Shown piece by piece: positions 7,000 to 13,792 of a stretch of DNA of 64,000 nucleotides. Position numbers and translations under genes: made by a program. The notes beneath the pieces are model-generated. The model saw only the letters and a program-made list of their open reading frames with translations, made no database searches and was not told the origin of the DNA. Each line of letters begins with the position of its first letter. Position 1 is the first letter of the stretch. The stretch lies in assembly GCF_025567095.1 (NCBI RefSeq), contig NZ_JAOQJH010000002.1. One strand, given 5' to 3'. This stretch comes from Anthropogastromicrobium aceti. GTDB lineage: Bacteria > Bacillota > Clostridia > Lachnospirales > Lachnospiraceae.

Positions 7000-8961
7000 A
7001 TGCAGGAGCGCTGTAAAATAGGAGTTGTGATTGGCAATGCTAACTCACCGCACGCAGTCAACATTATGAAGGGAATTGATCAGGCATCAAAGGAGTGCGA
7101 TGTGCAGATAATGTATTTTATGAATGTGAGCAGTCCTTATACAGCGCAGCTGTATCCACCTGATACATCCATAGGATGGGATTATCAAAAAAGTGCAATT
7201 TATGATTATGCGAGATACGTCAAAGCAGATGTCTTAATTATGACATATGGCATGATGAGCATTTTTATGAAGAGTGATTACGGAAAGCAGTATCTTGAAT
7301 ATTTTCGCAATGTTCCATGTGTGCTCATAAATGAGCAGACCGACAGACCTAATTGGACTTCTATTATTGTCGATAATTATAACGGAATATATGAGTTAGT
7401 GGAGCATTTAGTGCGTGACCATGGGTATCATAATTTCGCTTTTTTGGCAGGACCGCCTGGAAATACAGATGCCTGCCAGCGAAAAAGAGCATTTTTAGAT
7501 GTTATGAAAAAATATGATCTGCCAATGGATGAAAGCCGCATTGAAACAGGTGATTTTTCAGAGTGTGTACAGAAACAGGTAAATGCATTGTTAGATCGAA
7601 TCCCTAATCTTCAGGCAATAGTATGTGCCAATGATGTTATGGCACTGACTGCTTATCAGGAATGTGAAAAGCGCGGACTTCATATTGGACAAGATATTGC
7701 TGTTACAGGTTTTGATGACTGGGAGCGTATTCGTCACGTGCCAGTGCCAATCACGACAATTCGTCAGGATTCTGAACGGTCAGGATATATGGCTGTTTAT
7801 AGTGCACTTGAGCTGGCGCGAAGCGGTCATGGGAAAAATATTGTGATACCAGCGAAGGTATGTGTTCGTGAATCATGTGGCTGTACATGCAAGCAGTTTT
7901 CGGGTTTTGATCAAATTGAAAACATGGGGCAAAAATTTGTCTATGAAAAACAAAGAAATACAGTATATCGTCAAAAAACATGGATGGTTCCTATGATCTC
8001 CAGAAACATGCTTATTGCATTGCAGGATCGTGAGAAATTTCTTAAAAATGCATTAACACCAATGTCCTTTTTTGGCGTTAAAACAGCGCTGCTTTATGTT
8101 TTTAGAAACCCAGTTGAATATAATATAGAAAAAGGCTGGGAATTTCCAAATACGATTTATCTGGTTGCGCGTCAGGATGGAGAACGCGTAGAGGTATTTG
8201 AAGAATATAAAAATGAAGTTTCATTAGAAAAATGTGGATTTTCTGATGAAGGAAGTGCACGCTATCAGCATCAGCCGAGTGTATTTTGCCTTCAGTCTGG
8301 CTCAACGCAGTATGGTGTATTAAGTGTTGAGATTACGCCAGAGGAAGTGGATATGGTCTATTTGATCAGTATTCAAATGGCAAATGCGCTGATGGCGTAT
8401 CACACAGAAAAAAAGCGTTTGTCTGTTCAGCGAGAGCGTGAGCTTTTGCTTGAGGAGCTTCGAAGCAAAAATGAAATTTTAAATTTTGTGTCAGAGCGAG
8501 ATGAGCTGACTCAGATTAAAAATCGCCGTGGCTTTATGGAACAGGCAATGGAAATGAATCGTGTTTATAAAAATAGAAAAGCAATTATTCTGTTTGCTGA
8601 TATGGATGGATTAAAACAAATCAATGATAATTATGGCCACGCAGCAGGAGATATTGCAATTTGTGCCTGTGCAGATATTTTAAAGAAAGCTGCCGGAGTA
8701 AATGGTATAGCAGGACGCCTTGGCGGTGATGAATTTGCACTCATGATGATTGGCGATAAAACGCGTGCAATTGAATTGATGGAGACTGTGCAAAAAGAGA
8801 TTGCCATGTATAATGCACAGGGAAAAAATAAGTTCGCAATTGATATGTCGGTTGGATGCCAGCTTGTGTTATGTACAGACGAGCTTTCAATTCCAATGGT
8901 GCTTGAAAAGGCAGACAAGATCATGTATGAAGAAAAGAAAAAGAAGGGAAAGGCAAGATAA
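7000..8961 (+). CDS. LacI-type periplasmic-binding-fold sensor fused to GGDEF domain
   Basis: A 653-residue, apparently cytoplasmic protein. Residues ~5-290 form a LacI/GalR-like ligand-binding fold (IGVVIGNANSPHAVNIMKGI at the start; VTGFDDWERIRHVPVPITTIRQD near residue 235) that ends in a Cys cluster, ESCGCTCKQ. There is no N-terminal helix-turn-helix, signal peptide or membrane segment. After a middle region and a short coiled coil near 470-495, a GGDEF domain runs from ~500 to 650, with GGDEF at residues 575-579 (GRLGGDEFALM). The inhibitory RxxD site is absent: GVNG occupies its position. It probably makes cyclic di-GMP in response to a sugar-like ligand. AAAGGAGGG precedes the start. 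Confidence 0.85.
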   Translation: MQERCKIGVVIGNANSPHAVNIMKGIDQASKECDVQIMYFMNVSSPYTAQLYPPDTSIGWDYQKSAIYDYARYVKADVLIMTYGMMSIFMKSDYGKQYLEYFRNVPCVLINEQTDRPNWTSIIVDNYNGIYELVEHLVRDHGYHNFAFLAGPPGNTDACQRKRAFLDVMKKYDLPMDESRIETGDFSECVQKQVNALLDRIPNLQAIVCANDVMALTAYQECEKRGLHIGQDIAVTGFDDWERIRHVPVPITTIRQDSERSGYMAVYSALELARSGHGKNIVIPAKVCVRESCGCTCKQFSGFDQIENMGQKFVYEKQRNTVYRQKTWMVPMISRNMLIALQDREKFLKNALTPMSFFGVKTALLYVFRNPVEYNIEKGWEFPNTIYLVARQDGERVEVFEEYKNEVSLEKCGFSDEGSARYQHQPSVFCLQSGSTQYGVLSVEITPEEVDMVYLISIQMANALMAYHTEKKRLSVQRERELLLEELRSKNEILNFVSERDELTQIKNRRGFMEQAMEMNRVYKNRKAIILFADMDGLKQINDNYGHAAGDIAICACADILKKAAGVNGIAGRLGGDEFALMMIGDKTRAIELMETVQKEIAMYNAQGKNKFAIDMSVGCQLVLCTDELSIPMVLEKADKIMYEEKKKKGKAR

Positions 8962-8989
8962 AGTTATAAGAAGACAGCAGCCAAATACC

Positions 8990-9758
8990 TGTATTTATGT
9001 GTGCGGACCAGATTCAGGAAAACAGCCAAAAGCAGGATGATACGCAGTTTAGAGAGCGCATTGTCCGCGCGTCAGATCAGGATTTGGGAAGCTATGAGCT
9101 GATAAAGGATGAGAAGGAGCTTATCTGGTATCCGGCAGAGGTTAATACAAGTATTCGTCCAGGATGGTTTTATCATGAAGAAGAAGACGATCAAGTCAAA
9201 TCATTGGAAACATTGATTTCAATATATGAACACTCCGTTGGAGGAAATGCGACGTTTTTATTAAATATCCCGCCGACAAAAGAAGGTTTGTTTCATGAAA
9301 ATGATGTAAAACGACTGCATGAGATCGGTGAATATAAAAAGAAATGTTATGGCAAAAACTTGTTAGAGAAAGCATCGCTTTTCTGCGAAGAACAAAAGAA
9401 AGGTTTTGAAATCGAGAACGTAAGAAATGATGATTATGATTCATATTTTACGACATCAGATGGACAAAGAAACTGTAGGATTCACATAAAATTTGATAAA
9501 GAGTATGATATTCACCGTGTAGTATTGAAAGAAAATATAAAAAAGAGTCAGCGTATAGAAGCATTTAGAATTTTAACAGTGCATGATGGCAGTGAAAAAT
9601 GCGTTTTCGAGGGAACAGTGGTTGGCTATAAAAAGATTGCCTTGTTAGATCAGATCCAAACAAAAGAGCTAGTAAAAGAACTAGTAAAAGAACTAGTAAT
9701 TGAAATTATAGATTCAAGAGTAGCGCCGACGCTGTCCTATATTGGAATTTTTGAGTAA
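8990..9758 (+). pseudogene. 5'-truncated alpha-L-fucosidase (GH29) remnant
   Basis: Only the C-terminal third of a GH29 fucosidase remains. KELIWYPAEVNTSIRPGWFY, then VKSLETLISIYEHSVGGNAT and LLNIPPTKEGLFHENDVKRL are characteristic of the end of the catalytic barrel in intact enzymes. The catalytic nucleophile region is missing. Just before the open frame, CGPDSG is readable in another frame, as expected from the GH29 segment CGPD.RW.GNE, which indicates a frameshift. An ATG at 8997 opens a 253-codon frame without a ribosome site. The 3' part (~9370-9758) encodes a discoidin-like beta tail and a tandem repeat. It is probably non-functional. Confidence 0.8.
9663..9698 (+). repeat. Three tandem 12-bp units in the GH29 remnant
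   Basis: The unit AAAGARCTAGTA is repeated three times in frame (Lys-Glu-Leu-Val x3). It looks like slippage expansion in a gene no longer under selection. Confidence 0.85.
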
Positions 9759-9765
9759 AAGAAGC

Positions 9766-9815
9766 AAATAGCCAGTGGAAGGGAAAATGTTTTCTCGTCC
9801 ACTGGCTATTTTTTT
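9766..9815 (+). terminator. Terminator downstream of the GH29 remnant
   Basis: AAATAGCCAGTGGA (9766-9779) pairs perfectly with TCCACTGGCTATTT (9798-9811) and a T-tract follows. The stem is also A/T-flanked on the other side, so it may stop the minus-strand gene as well. Confidence 0.9.
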
Positions 9816-9861
9816 GACTTGAATTGCTAATTAGTTTTCCTTTTTCTCAATTGCAACCTTA
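9810..9861. repeat. ~50-bp dispersed repeat, copy 1 (3' end of Rpn-like gene)
   Basis: The first 30 bp here are identical to 13672-13701, and the following 20 bp are similar. This copy covers the stop codon and last codons of the minus-strand Rpn-like gene. The second copy is an isolated scrap behind the terminator at 13677. Both copies begin at the T-tract of a terminator. Confidence 0.85.
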
Positions 9862-10328
9862 AATTCGTCAAGCGTCATCTTTGCACACTGAGCGGCAGTT
9901 TCGATAGGCAGAAGATTTTGCATAACAAGATCAATTAACTGGTTGATGCGTCCCTGTTCAATACCTTGCTCAATACCCTGTTCAAGTCCTTGTGCGAGTC
10001 CCTCTTGTATTGCTTTATCTCGGCTTTTCTTTAACTCTTCTTCAATTTCTTCCTTCATAAGCTCTCTCAATGCCTCACACATATCCGAAGTCCTCCTTAC
10101 TTTGTCATAGTTTTTTCTGTTTGCAGCGACACTAACTTGCAATACGGCATCTGCTTTTTCTTTGTCGCCTGGTTCGGTAAAAGCGCTTGCTAATTCTGTG
10201 AATCTTTGAATATCATCGGTCTGAGCACTTTTTGATAACACTTTAAGGCTTTCATGATTTTTAGAATTAAGTTCAGTTCCTTTCAAGGTAAGTATAACAC
10301 TAGAATGTATGTTTCGCAACACGATCAT
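9831..10328 (-). pseudogene. C-terminal fragment of Rpn/PD-(D/E)XK-type transposase-like protein
   Basis: A 165-codon frame matching only the end of Rpn-family proteins, which are recombination-promoting nucleases or 'PD-(D/E)XK nuclease family transposases' common in Lachnospiraceae. It has the helical segment DMCEALRELMKEEIEEELKK, then the Gly-Gln repeat tract (LAQGLEQGIEQGIEQGR) and the final helices ending DEFKVAIEKKEN. The N-terminal nuclease domain with its catalytic Asp/Glu/Lys is absent, and the start at 10328 has no good ribosome site. It abuts the duplicated promoter block at 10361. Confidence 0.75.
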
Positions 10329-10360
10329 AAAAAAACTACAAGGATAAAGAAAAGAATCAG

Positions 10361-10535
10361 TTAGCCACTAATAAATAATGATAGCATGTTTTTTAAAGAA
10401 AGTACATGACTAAAATGAAAGAAAAATAGGAAAAAATATGGTGTTTTGGTCATGTACTTTTGATATCATATATGGTATAAAATAATCAAGTAACTTGAAA
10501 CTCGTGATTATAGAAGGGAAGGTGAGTCCAATGGA
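10361..10535. repeat. Duplicated promoter block, copy 1
   Basis: 175 bp that match 15939-16114 with about a dozen differences and one 1-bp gap. The identity ends exactly at the start codon of a micro-ORF (ATGGA at 10531-10535), so promoter, 5' leader and ribosome site (GGGAAGGTGAG) are all conserved. Outside the block the sequences are unrelated on both sides. Confidence 0.95.
10399..10481. promoter_or_regulatory. Inverted-repeat operator with divergent promoter elements, copy 1
   Basis: AAAGTACATGACTAAAA (10399-10415) and TTTTGGTCATGTACTTT (10444-10460) form a 17-bp inverted repeat with one mismatch and a 28-bp centre. Rightward, GTACTT (10454-10459) is followed after 16 bp by TATAAA (10476-10481). 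Leftward, the mirror GTACTT (complement of 10400-10405) lies 16 bp from TATCAT (complement of 10378-10383). Neither -35 resembles TTGACA, which suits an activator-dependent divergent promoter. In this copy nothing recognisable is left for the leftward promoter to drive. Confidence 0.7.
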
Positions 10536-10557
10536 GCAGGTATTAGTTTGTACTTGA
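10531..10557 (+). CDS. 8-codon leader micro-ORF (MEQVLVCT)
   Basis: An ATG at the end of the conserved block, 7 nt after the GGTGAG part of GGGAAGGTGAG, opens a frame of eight residues ending in TGA. The equivalent ATG in the second block also starts a tiny frame with a different sequence. Translation start is conserved while the product is not, so the initiation signal may serve leader translation or coupling rather than a particular peptide. Confidence 0.4.
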   Translation: MEQVLVCT

Positions 10558-10613
10558 TGGGAAATGGTCCGGCACTGGATTGCCGTGCAAGTGGATATTG
10601 GGATATCTATTAA
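10557..10613 (+). CDS. Possible 18-residue peptide overlapping the leader stop (TGATG)
   Basis: The ATG at 10557 overlaps the TGA of the micro-ORF and opens MGNGPALDCRASGYWDIY, ending in TAA at 10611-10613. That stop overlaps the AAGGAG ribosome site of the permease gene. The Gly/Trp/Tyr/Cys-containing sequence could be a small signalling or modified peptide, but nothing similar is visible elsewhere. Translation could only be by coupling. It may be chance. Confidence 0.25.
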   Translation: MGNGPALDCRASGYWDIY

Positions 10614-10626
10614 GGAGCAGTAATGT

Positions 10627-11577
10627 ATGAATCTACCTTTTCAACTAAAAAAAATGGTGCGAAGCCTGCAATATCGGGTCGCATTCTTAATTTCATCTCT
10701 GTGCGTGTGTGTCGCACTTCTTTTGGAAACGTGGAAAAATAGAGGAGTTGACCGCTTCGCAGCCCTATCGGCAAGCGAAGCGGTTTGTGGATATGGCCTT
10801 AGTTATGGCTGGAAAATCTTCTCTGCCATATGGCCATTTCTAGTCGTGCTTGCATGTTCTACCTCGTATGTTTCGGATAAAAAGAACCGTTGTGTATCGG
10901 TTATTTTGGTACGGTCGAATTGGAAAAAATATCTTCGCGGAAAACTGGCGGTGGCAGCAATTGGCAGTATGAGCGTGGTACTCATTCCGCTTCTTTTGAA
11001 TATGCTTCTGTGTTATTTTATTTTTCCCAATAATTTTAATCTCACATGGGGCGCATACGAGGATAACATGTATGAGGTCAGTCTTCTGGGCGAAAATCTC
11101 CTGTACTCCTCTGTGAATCCACAATATCTGTTTTTAAAAGTCTATTTAAAATCGCCCGTTTTGTATCAGCTGCTCTATTTCGCGATTTTTGGATTGTTTT
11201 CTGGTATCAGCGGCGCATTTGTGATGGCAATTTCCTTTGTATTTTCTGGTAATGTTATGATGCTGTTTCTTCCAATTTACGTTATCTGTGTGGGAACGAT
11301 GCAGCTAAATTCACTTTTCTTTGCGAAAATTATAAATACAGTCAATGTGAATATTCCGTCAGTGGATGCTGTGGGACAGGCAATGGAAAATGCAGAAAAA
11401 ATTAAAGAACAGACAGGCAGCTATATGGATTTGTACCTGATGGACTATTTTGCACCGATGACATCAAGCAGTTGTAGCATGCTTTATTTACTGGCATGGG
11501 CATTGGTTCTGATTGTGATAACGGTTATTTTATATTTTTGTGCATCTCACAGAGAATTAAATGCACAGCAGGGGTGA
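10627..11577 (+). CDS. ABC-2-type permease, exporter module 1, subunit A
   Basis: A 316-residue membrane protein with about six hydrophobic segments, near residues 17-33, 57-80, 110-135, 180-205, 210-235 and 285-307. A long extracytoplasmic loop lies between the third and fourth. The topology and its pairing with a second permease and a BcrA-like ATPase fit ABC-2 exporters used for bacteriocin-type peptide export or immunity. AAGGAG lies 9 nt before the start. It is the first full-length gene after the duplicated promoter block. No strong sequence match to a named permease is recognisable; the role is inferred from context. Confidence 0.7.
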   Translation: MNLPFQLKKMVRSLQYRVAFLISSLCVCVALLLETWKNRGVDRFAALSASEAVCGYGLSYGWKIFSAIWPFLVVLACSTSYVSDKKNRCVSVILVRSNWKKYLRGKLAVAAIGSMSVVLIPLLLNMLLCYFIFPNNFNLTWGAYEDNMYEVSLLGENLLYSSVNPQYLFLKVYLKSPVLYQLLYFAIFGLFSGISGAFVMAISFVFSGNVMMLFLPIYVICVGTMQLNSLFFAKIINTVNVNIPSVDAVGQAMENAEKIKEQTGSYMDLYLMDYFAPMTSSSCSMLYLLAWALVLIVITVILYFCASHRELNAQQG

Positions 11578-11581
11578 TGAG

Positions 11582-12322
11582 ATGAGAAGAAAATATTTGT
11601 ATCGGGTCGGATTGGCAATTCTGCCGGTGTGGATGGGGCGTTATATAGAAATTGTAGGAGAGAAAAGCAGCGAGTCAATCGCTGATACGCTGATCAATGG
11701 TATTTTCGGAAGAGTGACAGGCGATGCCGGAAGCCGTTTTGTAATCGCGATTGGTCAGGCTATTTTCCTTGTGCTGTTTTTGATTTTATATGGAGACTGC
11801 ATTGCGGCTAGGCAGCGCATTGGCGCGGTATATTTTTTCTCAAGGATTTCAAACCGAAAGAAGTGGATTTTAAAGGAATTTGTCTGGCTGCTTTTCTACA
11901 GTGTGCTCTATACATTTTGTTTTGTGGGAATGCATATGATATTTTCCATCTGGGGAAGTAGCGAGGCGAACCTATCAGGGACACTTTTCAAGGTTGCATT
12001 TCAGATTGGCCTGTTTTTGACGCTGCTATTATTTGAGATGGCTGTGCTGTGTAACTTGTTTTGCGCAGCAGGAGGAAGTGCAATTGGAATCCTGTTGTCA
12101 ATGCTGTGCGTGATTGGTTTAATTATGTGGTCAACGGCAGAGGTGGATGGCGTGGTGTCAGAGATGATCAATCCAATGTGGCTATCGGCAGATATTATCG
12201 AAAATGGTGGAAGTTACATTCAAAAGATTATCATCGTTTTCTTGCAGACAGCGATCTGTGCGGTAGGTACCGGATACTATTTGGCGAAGAGAGATCTTTT
12301 TGCAAGGGAAGGAGAAGGCTGA
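11582..12322 (+). CDS. ABC-2-type permease, exporter module 1, subunit B
   Basis: A 246-residue membrane protein with about six predicted helices. The loop between helices 2 and 3 contains ARQRIGAVYFFSRISNRKKW, a cytoplasmic coupling-loop-like segment (G..YFF.R.S.R..W) seen in multi-subunit ABC-2 permeases. I chose ATG 11582, which follows GGGGTGATGAG. The in-frame ATG at 11561 lies inside the preceding gene and lacks a ribosome site. The stop overlaps the ATPase start (TGATG), so the three genes are coupled. The substrate is unknown. Confidence 0.72.
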   Translation: MRRKYLYRVGLAILPVWMGRYIEIVGEKSSESIADTLINGIFGRVTGDAGSRFVIAIGQAIFLVLFLILYGDCIAARQRIGAVYFFSRISNRKKWILKEFVWLLFYSVLYTFCFVGMHMIFSIWGSSEANLSGTLFKVAFQIGLFLTLLLFEMAVLCNLFCAAGGSAIGILLSMLCVIGLIMWSTAEVDGVVSEMINPMWLSADIIENGGSYIQKIIIVFLQTAICAVGTGYYLAKRDLFAREGEG

Positions 12323-12954
12323 TGATACAGGAAGTAACGCTTGAAAACATAACGAAACAGATTGGAAAGACAACTGTATTGACGGATATTTGCCTTACCA
12401 TGAAGTGTGGACAGATCTGCGGTATTACAGGCGAAAATGGCTCTGGAAAAACAATGTTGATGCGAGTGATTGCAGGACTGGTAAGCCCAAGCACCGGCAA
12501 GCTATTGTTTAATGGAAAGAACAGAGCGGATGCAAATCCAAATATTGGTATTATGATCGAAAATGCATCATTGTACCCGGAACTATCAGGAAGGGAGAAC
12601 TTAAGATTACTCGCATCAATCCGAAAACAGGCAACAAATGAGGATATTGACCGGGCGATACGTCGTGTAGGGTTGGAACCAACGGACAAGAGAACTTTTC
12701 GAAAATATTCGCTTGGTATGAAGCAGCGTTTGATGCTGGCACAGGCCATTATGGAGCAGCCAGATGTACTATTGTTAGATGAGCCGACTAATGCGATTGA
12801 TAAAAAGGGCGTGGAACTTGTTCATCAGATTATGAGCGAGGAGGCAAGCAGGGGAGCCATCGTGCTGTTGGCAAGTCATGTTGACTACGATATTCGGTCA
12901 CTGTGCAGCAATGTTTTTTTGATTGAAAAAGGAAAAATGCAACTGGAGGTGTGA
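12322..12954 (+). CDS. ABC exporter ATP-binding protein, module 1 (BcrA-like)
   Basis: A 210-residue ATPase with Walker A GENGSGKT (about residues 34-41), a short Q-loop region, signature YSLGMKQR, Walker B and catalytic Glu VLLLDEPTNAID, and switch His in LASHVDYDI. YSLGMKQRL is typical of BcrA/lantibiotic-immunity-type ATPases. The start is ATG 12322, overlapping the previous stop, with AAGGAGAAGG upstream. A longer in-frame opening to 12061 runs inside the permease gene and encodes nothing ATPase-like. It drives the two permeases upstream. The paralogue at 19298 has the same layout. Confidence 0.93.
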   Translation: MIQEVTLENITKQIGKTTVLTDICLTMKCGQICGITGENGSGKTMLMRVIAGLVSPSTGKLLFNGKNRADANPNIGIMIENASLYPELSGRENLRLLASIRKQATNEDIDRAIRRVGLEPTDKRTFRKYSLGMKQRLMLAQAIMEQPDVLLLDEPTNAIDKKGVELVHQIMSEEASRGAIVLLASHVDYDIRSLCSNVFLIEKGKMQLEV

Positions 12955-12956
12955 GA

Positions 12957-13658
12957 ATGGAAGGCTGGAAAAAGTGGTATATATGGATTGTTGCAGTTTT
13001 TCTCTTGACGGCAGTTGTAGGAAAAGTGATTATGGCGCGGATACCGGATGTGGGGCTCGCAGGTGTGAAAACAATTGATGAACTTTCTGAGCGTCAGGTG
13101 AAGTTAGAGTATGCCCTTGGCGATGGCGAAAGCAGAGAAGCACTTGTCAAATCGCTTACAAAAAATCAGGACGAGTATGTATGTCAGGTCGAAGAGGCCG
13201 ATATTATTGTGTTGGCTAAAAGCACAGGTGTGCTAGAATTTACGACTGGCACATATGGGCAGGAAATTTGTGTCGATTCAATAATAAAGGGGAATGAATG
13301 GATTGACGAGAATGAAACGTGCTGGATTTGGCGCAGCTATGGCATGGAGGTTATGGACGGGCAAATCGTTTATCGAAATGTGCTCAATTTAATGCAGGAT
13401 GATGGAACCTATCTTGTATTTTTAAATAGCAATCAATTGAACCAATATCGTACAGAAAAAGAATTTCAGACTGCCTCAGAGTACTTTGGATATCTGCCGA
13501 TCGAGGGAGCGAAAGTACAGCCAATAAAGGAAAATCAAAGAAATGTACTTTATAAGGAGTGGAGCGAGATTCCTGTGTTCATATCAAGTGAAAAAGTAGC
13601 AGCGGCATGGAATGAGATTGCCGAAATGTTACTTAATAAGTTTGAGCCAGATGTCTAA
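12957..13658 (+). CDS. Membrane-anchored extracytoplasmic protein of exporter module 1, unknown
   Basis: A 233-residue protein with one N-terminal hydrophobic segment (about residues 8-26, WYIWIVAVFLLTAVVGKVIM) that anchors or exports it. A soluble outer domain follows, with no lipobox. The domain is rich in Trp, Glu and Asp and has no motif I recognise. Residues 70-140 (ADIIVLAKSTGVLEFTTGTY, then ETCWIWRSYGMEV) look like a beta-barrel or OB-like region found in lipoproteins next to ABC exporters. GGAGG lies 8 nt before ATG 12957. It is the last gene of the module and its final codons overlap the terminator. It may help substrate release or self-protection; this is inference. Confidence 0.6.
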   Translation: MEGWKKWYIWIVAVFLLTAVVGKVIMARIPDVGLAGVKTIDELSERQVKLEYALGDGESREALVKSLTKNQDEYVCQVEEADIIVLAKSTGVLEFTTGTYGQEICVDSIIKGNEWIDENETCWIWRSYGMEVMDGQIVYRNVLNLMQDDGTYLVFLNSNQLNQYRTEKEFQTASEYFGYLPIEGAKVQPIKENQRNVLYKEWSEIPVFISSEKVAAAWNEIAEMLLNKFEPDV

Positions 13659-13677
13659 AGGTGTCTGGCTCTTTTTT
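13644..13677 (+). terminator. Terminator of exporter module 1
   Basis: GAGCCAGA (13644-13651) pairs with TCTGGCTC (13664-13671), then TTTTTT. The left arm lies within the last codons of the preceding gene. Confidence 0.92.
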
Positions 13678-13723
13678 GACTTGAATTGCTAATTAGTTTT
13701 CATTTTTCTTCATTGCTAACCTT
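13672..13723. repeat. ~50-bp dispersed repeat, copy 2 (scrap of Rpn-like gene end)
   Basis: 30 bp identical and ~20 bp similar to 9810-9861. No gene is attached to this copy. It now contributes the -35 of the XRE-TPR regulator promoter. Confidence 0.85.
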
Positions 13724-13741
13724 TTCTTATTTTGGTATAAT
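13713..13741 (+). promoter_or_regulatory. Promoter of the XRE-TPR regulator gene
   Basis: TTGCTA (13713-13718), 17-bp spacer, TATAAT (13736-13741). This is an ordinary sigma-A promoter without the inverted repeat seen at the two exporter operons, so the regulator appears to be expressed independently of its candidate targets. Confidence 0.7.
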
Positions 13742-13792
13742 TACAACAAACGTAGTTTCGCGAATTTTGAGGAAAGTGTGGAGGAGAAAAAG

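Noticed and set aside
10531..10620. Read-through of the TGA at 10555 as selenocysteine
   Set aside because: No SECIS-like hairpin is seen after the TGA, and the block 2 counterpart has no such codon.
12061..12321. N-terminal extension of the module 1 ATPase
   Set aside because: It lies inside the preceding permease gene in another frame; the ATPase homology and ribosome site point to ATG 12322.
12231..12749. 172-codon minus-strand open frame opposite the module 1 ATPase
   Set aside because: Shadow of a gene with complete ATPase motifs; no ribosome site.
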